Of a stretch of DNA of 64,000 nucleotides, positions 36,783 to 46,034 are shown one piece after another (the stretch's first letter is position 1; each line of letters starts with the position of its first letter). The notes under the pieces were generated by a model, which saw nothing but the letters and a program-made list of their open reading frames with translations, was not told where the DNA came from and made no database searches. This DNA comes from Tunicatimonas pelagia (GTDB taxonomy: Bacteria; Bacteroidota; Bacteroidia; Cytophagales; Cyclobacteriaceae). Position numbers and translations under genes: made by a program. The stretch covers positions 5,221,001 through 5,285,000 of the forward strand of contig NZ_CP120683.1 of assembly GCF_030506325.1 (NCBI RefSeq), in the 5' to 3' direction.

Positions 36783-39700
36783 TTAAAAGCTCATATCTAG
36801 TCCAACCGAAAAGCCACGCAGTACCGGACGGCCGTTGGCAGCGAAGCCCCCTTTGGATTGTTGTTCTAGGTTACCATTTGGTTGACGTTCCCGGTCTATC
36901 TCTGGGTCCCAGCCTTCCCAGTCGGTCCAGGTAAATAAGTTCTTACCACTGACGAAGACTTTTAGGTTCTGAATACCCAAGCGTTCTACTAGCGATGAAT
37001 TTAAGCGGTAAGCTACCGTTATATCCTGAAGCCGGACGAAGCTACGGTCACCGTAAAATATGTAGTCAAAAGCGGGCTCTTGGTCTAGCCTGCGGTAGCG
37101 GGCGTTGGGGTTAGCGGGTGTCCAGTAATCGTAGCCGTTCCACATATTGTTTCGCCGAATGTTATCGCCAATACCAAAGCCATTCAGCATATTTCTACCT
37201 CGGTACCCGTCTTTTCCTCCCTGCACCGAGTTAATAAAAAAGCGCAAAGTGAAGTCCTTGTAATTGAATTCGTTTAGAATACCAAACTGATAAGCGGGTT
37301 CTTCTCTGCCCAAAATGACCCGGTCATTAGGGTCAATAAACTCATCACCATTTTGGTCGACAATGCGGTGGGTACCTACGAAAAAGCCATCGGGGGCTTC
37401 TTCACCCAACTGAATAATTCCCGCCGATTCGTAATCAAAAATTGACCCGATAGACTCACCGATGAACAAACCGCTGGCTTGCAAATCATCTTCCTGCCCG
37501 TCTCCATTAGCATCTAAGCCTACCAGCGATACGATTTCGTTATTATTGGAAGCTAGATTAAGATTTAGGTTCCAGGAGAAATCACCTTGCTGAACTACCT
37601 TGCTGTTGATGGCTAGTTCAATACCTCGGTTAGCTACTTCCCCCACGTTGGAGGTGATCTGATTAAAACCAGTAACCTCAGGAATAGCAACATCGAAGAT
37701 CAGGTCGTTGGTAGTGGTACGGTAGTAATCTACACTACCGGTAATCCGGTTGCTGAGTACTGAAAAGTCTAAACCGAAATTAAACCCGGTGGTCGTTTCC
37801 CAGGTGAGATTGGGGTTGGCTAGATTTTCTACTTCCTGTCCGAATAGGGTAGAACCCCCGTCGCCAAACACGTAAGCTGCGTAAGTATTCAGTACCGCCA
37901 GTGAAGCGTAACGATCAACCAGATTTCCATTGGTGCCGTACGACCCTCTCAATTTCAAATTGTTCAGCCAGGGTAGATCCATGAAGCTCTCTTCACTTAG
38001 TACCCATCCTATGCCAACAGAAGGAAAAAGTGCGGTCTTTTCGTTACGGGCAAAACCCGAGAATCCATCCCGGCGTACGGTAGCGGTAATCAAATACTTG
38101 TAGTCAAACTCGTAGTTGATTCGCGCCATCTGGTAGAGGTAACTTTCGTCCCAGGCTTCGGATTCTATGGTCTGAATAGCGGCTAGGCTTAGGTCGTTGT
38201 AGCTTAGTCGCAGATTGTTGTAATTAGCCCCCGTAGCTAAGGTTTCTTCGTAGTTTCTTTCTCGTTGTCCGGCTACCAGGGTTACATCCAGTTGGTGCTT
38301 TTCGGCGAGTGTCTTTTTGTAAGTAACAATATGGTCTAGTGTCCAATCGTACCAAGTTCGATTTCTCTTAAAGGCGCCACCGGAAGCACTATTGTCAAAC
38401 TCGTTGCTACTGTAGTGACGATCCCAGGAGTAGTTATTGCCGAAGTTGAGGCGGTAGTTTAGCCCTTCCACGAACGGTATATTCAAGTCGGCATAAAAAT
38501 TTCCGAATAAGCTATTACGTTTATCAAAATCATCGGCAGTAGCCACCAAAAAAGGATTGGGAATATTTGCTCCGTTAGGATTAAGAATAAATTCTCCGTT
38601 CTCAACCGCTGGTTGTACTAACGGGGCCATCCGGGCTAAGCTGGCAATAGAAGGAGAGTTGCCGGAATAGTCTGAAAATGATCCGAATGTCTGAGCACCA
38701 ATGGTGAGCCAATCAAAAATATCATTCTCTAAGTTAATACGCGTGGTAATCCGTTCAAACTCATCGCTAATAATGTAGCCTTTCTGCTTGGTGTATCCAC
38801 CCGAAAGAAAGTACGATATCTTACCACTGGTACCTCTCACACTTAGATTGTGGGCATTGATGTAACCAGGGTCGGTAGCTGCATCCCACCAGTCAAAGTC
38901 AGTTCCATTATCGAAGCCGGCCCGTAGTTCAGGGTCGCCGACAACATCTGCGTAACTCCAACCCGGTACCAACTCCGTATACTCGGGAGCTTGAAAAGAG
39001 GCTTCCCAATCTACATCAAATGATTTTTGAATGAATTCCTCTCGGTTCATTAGGGTGAGCGTATTGGTGGGGGCTTGGGTAGTGAATGAACCGGTGTAGC
39101 TAAAAACCGGTTTGTCGGAAGTACTTCCCCCTTTGGTAGTAATCAGAATCACCCCATTGGCTGCTTGAGCACCGAAAATCGCCATACTACTCGGATCTTT
39201 CAACACATCAATTGCCTCAATGTCGTTAGGGTTCAAATCGCTTAAGCTTCCGGTATAGATGATTCCATCCACTACCAAAAGTACGTTTTGGTTACCGTTA
39301 ATTGTAGAGCGTCCTCGTACTGATATAGATGGGTTTTCGCCTGCCGCGTCTACCTGACCAATATTTAAACCGGGTACACTTCCTTGTAGCGACTGGGCAA
39401 TATTCACATTAGGTGATTCCCGAAACGACTCAATATCAGCACGAACTACTGCCCCCGTTAAGTCAGACTTTTCTTGGGTTCCGTACCCGACCACCACTAC
39501 CTCCGACAGCGATTGAATGTCAGGAGATAGGGCAAGATCAATCGTTGATCGTCCGTTAATTTCTACTTCAATCGTTTCGTAGCCAATGGACGAAAACACT
39601 AGGGTAGTTACGTCGTCATTCACTGTCAGGCGATAATTTCCTTCTACATCGGATACAGTGCCGCTAGCCGTTCCTTGCGCCAGAATATTCACCCCCGGTA

Positions 39701-40205
39701 GTGGTTCGTTAGTTGATAAGTCCGTCACTTGGCCACTAATTGTCTGGGCAACAGCTGGTTGTGTCGGCAAAGGCTGGGAAAGCTGTATTTTTTTTGGTAT
39801 TAACTCTCTGGAGACACTTCCTTCCTCATAGAGGAGCTTCTGTTTTATCTTTTTCGGCTGAATTTGACGAGCTAAGTAAATCACGTAGGTATTGTCCTCG
39901 AAACGTTTTGCCCGCAACCGATAGCCTCGGAGCAGTGTGTTCAGATACACTTCCACATTAGCTGGGTCTTCCTTTACTTGAGTAGCTTTTACCGTTTTAC
40001 CTTGCAGCATAGACGCATCGTAATCAAAGGAGATGTTTAGGTCTTGCTCAAGTTTAGTCAGTACGTCAATCAGCGATTCTTGCTGGTTTTGTTGGGTAAC
40101 TGCCGGAGCAGTGTAGGCTATTTGCTGGGCAATAGCCGCGTACGAAATGAGACAACTCAGTAGGAGAAGTCGGGCTTTGAGAGAAGGGTAGAGGAGATGA
40201 TTCAT
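36783..40205 (-). CDS. SusC/RagA-family TonB-dependent transporter with STN domain
   Basis: The 1140-residue protein has a signal peptide (about 1-26) and an STN domain (about 40-115, NISFDYDASML), which lets the receptor signal to an anti-sigma factor. A carboxypeptidase-D-like domain follows (about 155-230, ISGQVTDLSTNEPLPGV), then the plug (VVVGYGTQEKSDLTGAV) and a 22-strand-type barrel ending in Phe (GLDMSF). The STN domain and the FecR/sigma pair directly upstream mark a ligand-triggered transcription loop. It forms the outer-membrane import complex with the SusD protein. Confidence 0.96.
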   Translation of the reverse strand: MNHLLYPSLKARLLLLSCLISYAAIAQQIAYTAPAVTQQNQQESLIDVLTKLEQDLNISFDYDASMLQGKTVKATQVKEDPANVEVYLNTLLRGYRLRAKRFEDNTYVIYLARQIQPKKIKQKLLYEEGSVSRELIPKKIQLSQPLPTQPAVAQTISGQVTDLSTNEPLPGVNILAQGTASGTVSDVEGNYRLTVNDDVTTLVFSSIGYETIEVEINGRSTIDLALSPDIQSLSEVVVVGYGTQEKSDLTGAVVRADIESFRESPNVNIAQSLQGSVPGLNIGQVDAAGENPSISVRGRSTINGNQNVLLVVDGIIYTGSLSDLNPNDIEAIDVLKDPSSMAIFGAQAANGVILITTKGGSTSDKPVFSYTGSFTTQAPTNTLTLMNREEFIQKSFDVDWEASFQAPEYTELVPGWSYADVVGDPELRAGFDNGTDFDWWDAATDPGYINAHNLSVRGTSGKISYFLSGGYTKQKGYIISDEFERITTRINLENDIFDWLTIGAQTFGSFSDYSGNSPSIASLARMAPLVQPAVENGEFILNPNGANIPNPFLVATADDFDKRNSLFGNFYADLNIPFVEGLNYRLNFGNNYSWDRHYSSNEFDNSASGGAFKRNRTWYDWTLDHIVTYKKTLAEKHQLDVTLVAGQRERNYEETLATGANYNNLRLSYNDLSLAAIQTIESEAWDESYLYQMARINYEFDYKYLITATVRRDGFSGFARNEKTALFPSVGIGWVLSEESFMDLPWLNNLKLRGSYGTNGNLVDRYASLAVLNTYAAYVFGDGGSTLFGQEVENLANPNLTWETTTGFNFGLDFSVLSNRITGSVDYYRTTTNDLIFDVAIPEVTGFNQITSNVGEVANRGIELAINSKVVQQGDFSWNLNLNLASNNNEIVSLVGLDANGDGQEDDLQASGLFIGESIGSIFDYESAGIIQLGEEAPDGFFVGTHRIVDQNGDEFIDPNDRVILGREEPAYQFGILNEFNYKDFTLRFFINSVQGGKDGYRGRNMLNGFGIGDNIRRNNMWNGYDYWTPANPNARYRRLDQEPAFDYIFYGDRSFVRLQDITVAYRLNSSLVERLGIQNLKVFVSGKNLFTWTDWEGWDPEIDRERQPNGNLEQQSKGGFAANGRPVLRGFSVGLDMSF

Positions 40206-40235
40206 AGCATAGGTGTTTGTTTGAAAAAATTAAGG

Positions 40236-41270
40236 TTATTTAATAGTGACTTGCCGGTCTTGATACGCAATGTCCAGTTCGTAGAGTAGTGAGAACTTGT
40301 CGAACAGTAGCTCGGTACGGTCGGTAGGTACCGAGCCAGTGTACTTTTGCTGTAACCAAGAAGAGTCCTGAACTGCAATTTGCCAGCCGTAGGTGTTTTC
40401 TAACCGGTCAAAAATATTTTTTATGGGCTCTTCACTAAAGGTGAGCACTTGGTCCTTCCAGGAAATAAAATGTTGAGCATTTACCGTTTTCTTCTGAATA
40501 CCCCGGTGGGCATCGGATTCAGCTAGTTCATTTGGGCGAAGTAGAACCGAGTCTTGTTGCTCGTTACGGATTAACACTTTTCCCTCGTGCAATACTACCT
40601 GCGTATTTTCGGGGCGGTTCTGCACATTGAACTGGGTGCCGCGCACTTCTACCCGAAGCTCATTGGCGTGCACCGTGAATTTAGTGAAGTGACCTTGACT
40701 TTTATTTTGTTGTTTGGTAACCGAGAAAAATGCTTCACCCTCTAGCCATACCTCACGTCTGTTCGGCTGTTCTTCCCAGTCGGTAGAGTAGCGCAATGTA
40801 GAATTTCCGTTTAGGATTACCTCCGACCCATCCGGAAGAGTAACGGGTTGCTGCTCACCGTACTGCGTGCGAACAGATGTCCAATCCGAGGCAGTAGGTT
40901 CATGTAGGTACAAGGCTATTCCTACACCCAGGATCAATAATACTGAGGCCGCCGCTACCCAGGTTCTGAGGGTGCGAATGGGACGGTCGGATTTAGACGG
41001 TAATAATTCAGAAGGAGCTTGCCGAGCTATTTTCTGCTGTATTGCTTTCCAATCTTCGGCTTTGAAATGAGGAGGAGGTGATTCTTCATTTTCTATGATA
41101 GACTTCAGCAAACGTTGGGCTTGGTCTACGATCTTTCTCTTTTCAGGGTGCTGAATTAGCCAGGACTGCCAAAAGGCATGGTGTTCGGGAGTAGGAAAGC
41201 GTACCCATTCGTAGAAGTAGGGATCTTGCAAAAAGTCGTCTACGGAAAAATCCGCATAAGAGTCTTTCAT
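40236..41270 (-). CDS. FecR-family anti-sigma factor
   Basis: The 344-residue protein has a cytosolic N-terminal sigma-binding region (about 1-95) and one membrane helix (about 102-121). The periplasmic FecR domain follows (LPDGSEVILNGNSTLRYSTDW), then the C-terminal DUF4974-type domain (VLTFSEEPIKNIFDRLENTYGW), which contacts the STN domain of the receptor. It relays the SusC ligand signal to the sigma factor encoded 137 bp upstream. It is separated from susC by 30 bp. Confidence 0.95.
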   Translation of the reverse strand: MKDSYADFSVDDFLQDPYFYEWVRFPTPEHHAFWQSWLIQHPEKRKIVDQAQRLLKSIIENEESPPPHFKAEDWKAIQQKIARQAPSELLPSKSDRPIRTLRTWVAAASVLLILGVGIALYLHEPTASDWTSVRTQYGEQQPVTLPDGSEVILNGNSTLRYSTDWEEQPNRREVWLEGEAFFSVTKQQNKSQGHFTKFTVHANELRVEVRGTQFNVQNRPENTQVVLHEGKVLIRNEQQDSVLLRPNELAESDAHRGIQKKTVNAQHFISWKDQVLTFSEEPIKNIFDRLENTYGWQIAVQDSSWLQQKYTGSVPTDRTELLFDKFSLLYELDIAYQDRQVTIK

Positions 41271-41407
41271 ATTAGAGGTATTTGCCCTTATAGGGAAGCC
41301 CGGACAAAAACCTCACGGCTTTCTGTGAATAAATTCGAAGAATTATGATACGTTAAATAAAGGAGGTGTATTTTTTGAAATCAGATAAGCATATGATCTG
41401 AAAAATG

Positions 41408-41995
41408 TCACATTAGCAAAGAGACTAGCCAAATAAGGATGGTTTTTTCCGCGTAGTGGCTGCGAAGTTTGGCTAAGGACAGAGAAATGATGTTATACAC
41501 TGTTGCTACCGATATATTTAGCGTACTGGCAATTTGCTGATTGCTCAAGTTGGCAAAGAAGCGAAGATGAACTACCTCACGCTGGTGCTTGGTCAGTTGA
41601 GCTAAAGCCTGTTGCACCTGTTTTTGACTTAGGCGGTTCGTTTCCTTTTGTATAATTTCTTCTTCCCGCGAGGGGACTAAAATAGGTGCGGGTACGGTTC
41701 GTCTCCTTTGTTCCTGCAACTGTCGAATAATGACTCGGCGGAGAGCCTTAAATAGATAACCCTGCACGTTGGAAGTGATAGACAAATACTTTTTTCGTTG
41801 CCACAAATCGACAAACAGAGTTTGAATGCTATCGCGTACTACATGCTCATCGGGGGCAAGATGCCTACCGTACTGATACAAACGCTCGTAGTACCGATTG
41901 TAAATTTCTTCGAACGCAACCTTGTCCCCCTGAAGAAAACGCTTCCAATGGGTAGTGCTATCAATCTGAGGGTCAAAATGCGATTGGGTAGCCAA
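41408..41995 (-). CDS. ECF RNA polymerase sigma factor (FecI-like)
   Basis: The 195-residue protein has sigma region 2 at about 28-72 (FEEIYNRYYERLYQYG; DSIQTLFVDLWQRKKYL) and region 4 at about 133-170 (LTKHQREVVHLRFFANLS, then the helix-turn-helix NQQIASTLNISVATVYNII). It should direct the downstream FecR-SusC-SusD-sulfatase operon. The last 15 residues form an unusually hydrophobic tail (TILIWLVSLLM), which might touch the membrane or FecR; this is an inference. Confidence 0.93.
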   Translation of the reverse strand: MATQSHFDPQIDSTTHWKRFLQGDKVAFEEIYNRYYERLYQYGRHLAPDEHVVRDSIQTLFVDLWQRKKYLSITSNVQGYLFKALRRVIIRQLQEQRRRTVPAPILVPSREEEIIQKETNRLSQKQVQQALAQLTKHQREVVHLRFFANLSNQQIASTLNISVATVYNIISLSLAKLRSHYAEKTILIWLVSLLM

Positions 41996-42070
41996 TGCTT
42001 AGAGTTGTATAGTAGATAATGCTAGGTACTAAATATGAGTAATTGTTATAAGTTTAAAAAATATGTATCC

Positions 42071-42086
42071 AAAAATTATAATTTTT
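42071..42086. promoter_or_regulatory. 16-bp perfect palindrome in a divergent promoter region
   Basis: AAAAATTATAATTTTT is its own reverse complement. It lies in the AT-rich 188-bp gap between the sigma gene (-) and the second sulfatase (+), where both promoters must sit. It could be an operator, but AT-rich palindromes also arise by chance. Confidence 0.3.
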
Positions 42087-42183
42087 ATACAATTATTTTG
42101 TGCCAAGTAGATTAACTTCATAAATATGTGATACAATTATCTGTTGTGCTTTCGCGCTAGTCAACCTTCGATCCTATTTACTT

Positions 42184-43722
42184 ATGTTTGTACGTATTGC
42201 AGTTTCTGTTTTTTTAATCTCGCTCTGTTCTTTCTGCTTATCGCCTCAATCGGAATCTACCGAAACTCCTCCGAGCACTTCATCTGCTCCTAATATTGTG
42301 TTGATCTATACCGACGACGTGGGTTACGGCGATGTGAGTAGCTACGGAGCTACCGAAATTAGTACGCCGCATATTGATCGGCTAGCGGAGGAAGGACTGC
42401 GGTTTACCGATGCCCACACCACTTCGGCTACCTGCACTCCTTCGCGCTACGGATTACTTACCGGGCAATACCCCTGGCGAAAAGATGGCACCGGCATTGC
42501 CCGGGGTGATGCCGCCCTGATTATTGACCCCGATCGTTTTACACTCCCTGATCTGCTGAAGCAAGCGGGTTACGCCACATCCGTAGTAGGCAAGTGGCAC
42601 TTAGGACTAGGGCCAGCGGGTGGTCCTGACTGGAACGGAGAAATTAATCCTTCGCCGTTAGACATTGGTTTTGATGAATCTTTTCTGATTCCAGCAACAG
42701 GCGACCGAGTGCCAACCGTCTATGTAGAAAATCGTCGGGTCGTTGGGCTTGATCCCGCTGACCCGATTGAGGTAAGTTTCTCTGAGAAGGTTGGCGATGA
42801 ACCTACTGGGCGGGATAATCCTGAACTGCTCAAGATGCACCCCAGCCACGGGCACGACATGACTATTGTAAACGGTATCAGCCGGATTGGATATATGACT
42901 GGAGGCCAAGCCGCTCGCTGGGTAGACGAAGACATGGCCGATACCATCACCGCCCGAGCCGTTAGTTTTATTGAAAGAAATCAGGAGCAGCCGTTCTTTC
43001 TCTACTTTTCTACTCACGATATTCACGTACCTCGGGTACCGCATCCCCGCTTTGTCGGAAAAAGTGGGATGGGTTCTCGGGGCGATGCCATGCTACAACT
43101 GGATTGGAGTGTGGGGCAACTTCTGCAAACGCTGGATAGCCTACAACTTACTGACAATACAATTGTCATTTTTACTAGCGACAATGGACCGGTGGTAGAC
43201 GACGGTTACCACGACGAGGCAGTGGAGAAACTAGGCAATCATACACCCGCCGGACCCTTTCGCGGGGGAAAGTACAGTGTGTTTGAAGCCGGAACCCGCG
43301 TACCCTTGCTCATCCGCTGGCCCAGTGAAATAGCACCGAGCGTATCTGGTGCTCTAGTTAGTCAGATTGATTTTTTAGCCTCTTTGGCAACGCTTACTGA
43401 GCAATCAGTTCCATCCGGTGCGGCTACTGATAGCCAGAATAATTTAGATGTACTGTTAGGGGATAGCGAAGAAAATCGAGAATTTCTGATAGAACACGCG
43501 GCTTCTGGTGCGCTTTCTCTGATCAAAGGAAAGTGGAAATACATTGAACCCAATGATCGCCCTTTTTACAATGAAAATACGGATACTGAGCTAGGTAATA
43601 TGCCCGAACCCCAACTGTACGATTTGTCGGCAGACCAAAGCGAACAGCAAAACGTTGCTGATCAGCACCCTGAGGTGCTAACGGAGATGCAAACGTTGCT
43701 AAAGAAAATTAGAGATATATAA
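42184..43722 (+). CDS. Secreted arylsulfatase-type sulfatase
   Basis: The 512-residue protein has an N-terminal secretion signal with cysteines at 15 and 18, possibly a lipoprotein signal. It has the metal aspartates Asp44/Asp45 (IYTDDVGYGDVSSYG), the canonical formylglycine motif C84-T-P-S-R88 followed by YGLLTG, GKWHLGLG, and FTSDNGPV as the second metal block. It differs from the sulfatase at 33508, so the locus holds two classes. It is divergent from the sigma gene and may share its control. The substrate is unknown. Confidence 0.93.
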   Translation: MFVRIAVSVFLISLCSFCLSPQSESTETPPSTSSAPNIVLIYTDDVGYGDVSSYGATEISTPHIDRLAEEGLRFTDAHTTSATCTPSRYGLLTGQYPWRKDGTGIARGDAALIIDPDRFTLPDLLKQAGYATSVVGKWHLGLGPAGGPDWNGEINPSPLDIGFDESFLIPATGDRVPTVYVENRRVVGLDPADPIEVSFSEKVGDEPTGRDNPELLKMHPSHGHDMTIVNGISRIGYMTGGQAARWVDEDMADTITARAVSFIERNQEQPFFLYFSTHDIHVPRVPHPRFVGKSGMGSRGDAMLQLDWSVGQLLQTLDSLQLTDNTIVIFTSDNGPVVDDGYHDEAVEKLGNHTPAGPFRGGKYSVFEAGTRVPLLIRWPSEIAPSVSGALVSQIDFLASLATLTEQSVPSGAATDSQNNLDVLLGDSEENREFLIEHAASGALSLIKGKWKYIEPNDRPFYNENTDTELGNMPEPQLYDLSADQSEQQNVADQHPEVLTEMQTLLKKIRDI

Positions 43723-43813
43723 TTGAGACCAACGGATACTCACACATTACCGCAGAGTGATAAAAAAACAGCCCAATGCTTTGAAACTGTAGTACCATTA
43801 ACATAATTAGCCC

Positions 43814-44800
43814 ATGAAACAAATTGTATTCAATACACCCGGAAATGCTGAAGTTCTTACTGTAAAGGACATACCAGTACCTGAACCAAAAGCCGGAGAA
43901 GTTCGGGTAAAAGTAAAAGCGGCTCCGGTAAACCCTTCGGATGTAGTATTCATCCAGGGAGTGTACGGTATTCAGCCTCAGTTTCCCGATAGCCCGGTGG
44001 GTTTTGAGGGGGCGGGAGAGATTGATGTAATTGGAACAGGAATTGGTCCTGATTTGAAAATAGCTCAGGGACAGCGGGTAGCATTTGCTACGCTGGGAAC
44101 GTGGAGCGAATATGTGATAGTGCCAGCTACCAATGTGTTACCTATTCCAGATAATTTATCCTTCGAGGAAGGAGCGCAGTTCTTCGTAAACCCATTCACA
44201 GCCGTTGCTATGTTGGATGAAGTGAATCTGCAAAAAGGTAACTGGTTACTCGTAACGGCTGCCTTTTCATCGCTTAATAAAATGGTGATTCAACTAGCTA
44301 AGAAAGCGGGTATTCGGGCAATTGGAACAGTACGTCGGGCTGAACAGGTACAACCACTACTTAATTTGGGGGCAGAAGCCATAGTAAATACCAAAGAAGA
44401 TTCACTGACTGATCGAGTGAAGAGCTTAACTGAGGGCAAGGGAGTGCAGGCTTGCTTTGAGTCGGTGGGGGGAGAGCTTGGCACCCAAGCGATTGCCAGT
44501 TTAGGCAAAGATGCTACTATGCTGATTTACGGTTTGATGAGTGGGGAAGAAGCTAAGATCAGCTATGGCCCAACTATTTTCAGTACCCCCACTATTAAAG
44601 GTTTTTGGTTAAGCCGCTGGATGGAAGAATCTAGCGTAGTTGATAAAGCTAGAGTAGCTAAACAAGTGTATAGCATAATGAAACAGGGCGACGTAAAATT
44701 AGATGTAGAAAAGACTTTTCCCTTAGCACAAGCAGCGGAAGCCGTTACCTACAGCACCCAATCTGGTCGAACCGGAAAGGTGATTATTCAGTGCGGTTGA
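43814..44800 (+). CDS. Zinc-independent MDR oxidoreductase (quinone reductase/enoyl reductase-like)
   Basis: The 328-residue protein has a GroES-like N-terminal domain (PAPGEVRVKVKA-like start at about 24; APVNPSDVVFIQGVYG) and a Rossmann domain around WLLVTAAFSSLNKMVIQLAKKAG (about 140-162). The structural-zinc cysteines and catalytic zinc ligands of alcohol dehydrogenases are absent. The usual AxGxxG nucleotide loop is replaced by AAFSSLNKM, closer to the enoyl-thioester reductase branch. It probably reduces a quinone or enone with NADPH. It is a single gene. Confidence 0.85.
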   Translation: MKQIVFNTPGNAEVLTVKDIPVPEPKAGEVRVKVKAAPVNPSDVVFIQGVYGIQPQFPDSPVGFEGAGEIDVIGTGIGPDLKIAQGQRVAFATLGTWSEYVIVPATNVLPIPDNLSFEEGAQFFVNPFTAVAMLDEVNLQKGNWLLVTAAFSSLNKMVIQLAKKAGIRAIGTVRRAEQVQPLLNLGAEAIVNTKEDSLTDRVKSLTEGKGVQACFESVGGELGTQAIASLGKDATMLIYGLMSGEEAKISYGPTIFSTPTIKGFWLSRWMEESSVVDKARVAKQVYSIMKQGDVKLDVEKTFPLAQAAEAVTYSTQSGRTGKVIIQCG

Positions 44801-44825
44801 GCAAGTTTTTCAAATTTATTTTCAT

Positions 44826-44902
44826 GTGTTTTAGTGTTCCTGTGTTCGGGTAGCTACACCATTTATTCCAATAACATGAGCACTAAAACACGCTAACACT
44901 CT
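44826..44902. repeat. Inverted octad repeat between convergent genes
   Basis: GTGTT occurs at 44826, 44834 and 44842 with an exact 8-bp period. The inverted words AGCAC, AACAC and AACAC follow at 44879, 44887 and 44895. GTGTTTTAGTG (44826-44836) is the perfect complement of CACTAAAACAC (44881-44891), giving an 11-bp stem. It fills the gap between the MDR gene (+) and menB (-), so it could also act as a two-way terminator. Confidence 0.65.
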
Positions 44903-44904
44903 CA

Positions 44905-45747
44905 TCATGGTATCCACTTAATATCCTTAAAATCCGGTTTGCGCTTCTCTAGAAAGGCATTGCGGCCTTCTTTGGCTTCGTCGGTCATGTAAGCCAAGCG
45001 GGTGGCTTCTCCGGCAAATACTTGCTGCCCTACCATACCGTCGTCGGTGAGGTTGAAGGCGAATTTGAGCATTTTGATGGAGGTAGGTGATTTTTCCAGA
45101 ATCTCCTGCGCCCACTGGTAAGCAGCATCTTCCAGTTCATCGTGCGGCACTACGGCGTTTACCATCCCCATGTCGTACCCTTCCTGAGCGGAATAATTTC
45201 GTCCCAAAAAGAAAATTTCCCGGGCTCGCTTTTGCCCCACCATCTTAGCGAGGTAAGCCGAGCCGTAACCGCCGTCGAAGCTGGTGACATCGGCATCGGT
45301 TTGCTTGAAGATGGCGTGCTCTTTACTAGCCAAGGTTAGATCACAAACGACGTGTAAACTGTGACCACCGCCAACTGCCCAACCGGGTACTACCGCAATT
45401 ACCACCTTAGGCATAAACCGAATCAGCCGCTGTACTTCCAGAATATTGAGCCGGGGCATACCGTCGTCGTCTACGTAGCCTTGGTGCCCACGGGCTCGCT
45501 GGTCGCCCCCACTGCAAAAGGAGTATACTCCATCTTTGGTAGACGGCCCTTCGGCAGAAAGTAGTACCACTCCAATAGAGGTATCTTCCCGGGCATCCAG
45601 AAAGGCTTCAAACAATTCGCCCACCGTTTTAGGCCGAAAAGCATTCCGCACATTAGGCCGATTAAACGCAATGCGAGCCACACTACCGGATTTCTGGTAG
45701 GTAATATCTTCGTATTCTTTAACAGTTGTCCAGTTTGCTTGGGTCAT
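44905..45747 (-). CDS. menB: 1,4-dihydroxy-2-naphthoyl-CoA synthase
   Basis: I start at ATG 45747 (280 residues, MTQANWTTVKEYEDITY); the frame extends 24 codons further but without family sequence. The crotonase-fold protein shows MenB signatures: NRPNVRNAFRPKTV, the oxyanion block YSFCSGGDQRARG, GWAVGGGHSLHVVCDLTLAS, and VTSFDGGYGSAYLA. It closes the second ring in menaquinone synthesis from o-succinylbenzoyl-CoA. No other men gene is nearby. Confidence 0.95.
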   Translation of the reverse strand: MTQANWTTVKEYEDITYQKSGSVARIAFNRPNVRNAFRPKTVGELFEAFLDAREDTSIGVVLLSAEGPSTKDGVYSFCSGGDQRARGHQGYVDDDGMPRLNILEVQRLIRFMPKVVIAVVPGWAVGGGHSLHVVCDLTLASKEHAIFKQTDADVTSFDGGYGSAYLAKMVGQKRAREIFFLGRNYSAQEGYDMGMVNAVVPHDELEDAAYQWAQEILEKSPTSIKMLKFAFNLTDDGMVGQQVFAGEATRLAYMTDEAKEGRNAFLEKRKPDFKDIKWIP

Positions 45748-45764
45748 GATAGTTAGGTTTATTT

Positions 45765-46034
45765 TTACAGTTGCTTGATCTGATTGTTGTATCGCTCGTG
45801 TGAGCCAACCCAAAACCAAACAATCGTTTCATCCTGGATAACTCCTAGGGCGCGGTAGGATGATCCGACTCTTACCGAGTAAATAGGTTGTGTTTGGTGA
45901 ACTTGCTTGAATTGTAAACTGGTATGATGATGATCTTGCTTCCACAGTTGGTAGGCTTGTCTAGCTCTCTTTTGAGTGCCTCTTGGCAGCCTTACCAGCA
46001 TTTTTCTAAATTTCTCAGTCGTTACTGATTTCAC
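45765..46034 (-). CDS. RelE/ParE-type toxin
   Basis: The 89-residue basic protein fits the RelE/ParE fold: helix-loop-helix (FRKMLVRLPRGTQKRARQAYQLW), then strands SLQFKQVH, IYSVRVGSSYRALGVI and TIVWFWVGSHERYNNQI. The Arg-Tyr-Arg pattern and His-Glu-x-Tyr ending are common in RelE-like toxins. It starts at GTG 46034, overlapping the antitoxin stop (TAGTG). Family members cleave mRNA on the ribosome or poison gyrase; which one applies cannot be said. Confidence 0.75.
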   Translation of the reverse strand: MKSVTTEKFRKMLVRLPRGTQKRARQAYQLWKQDHHHTSLQFKQVHQTQPIYSVRVGSSYRALGVIQDETIVWFWVGSHERYNNQIKQL

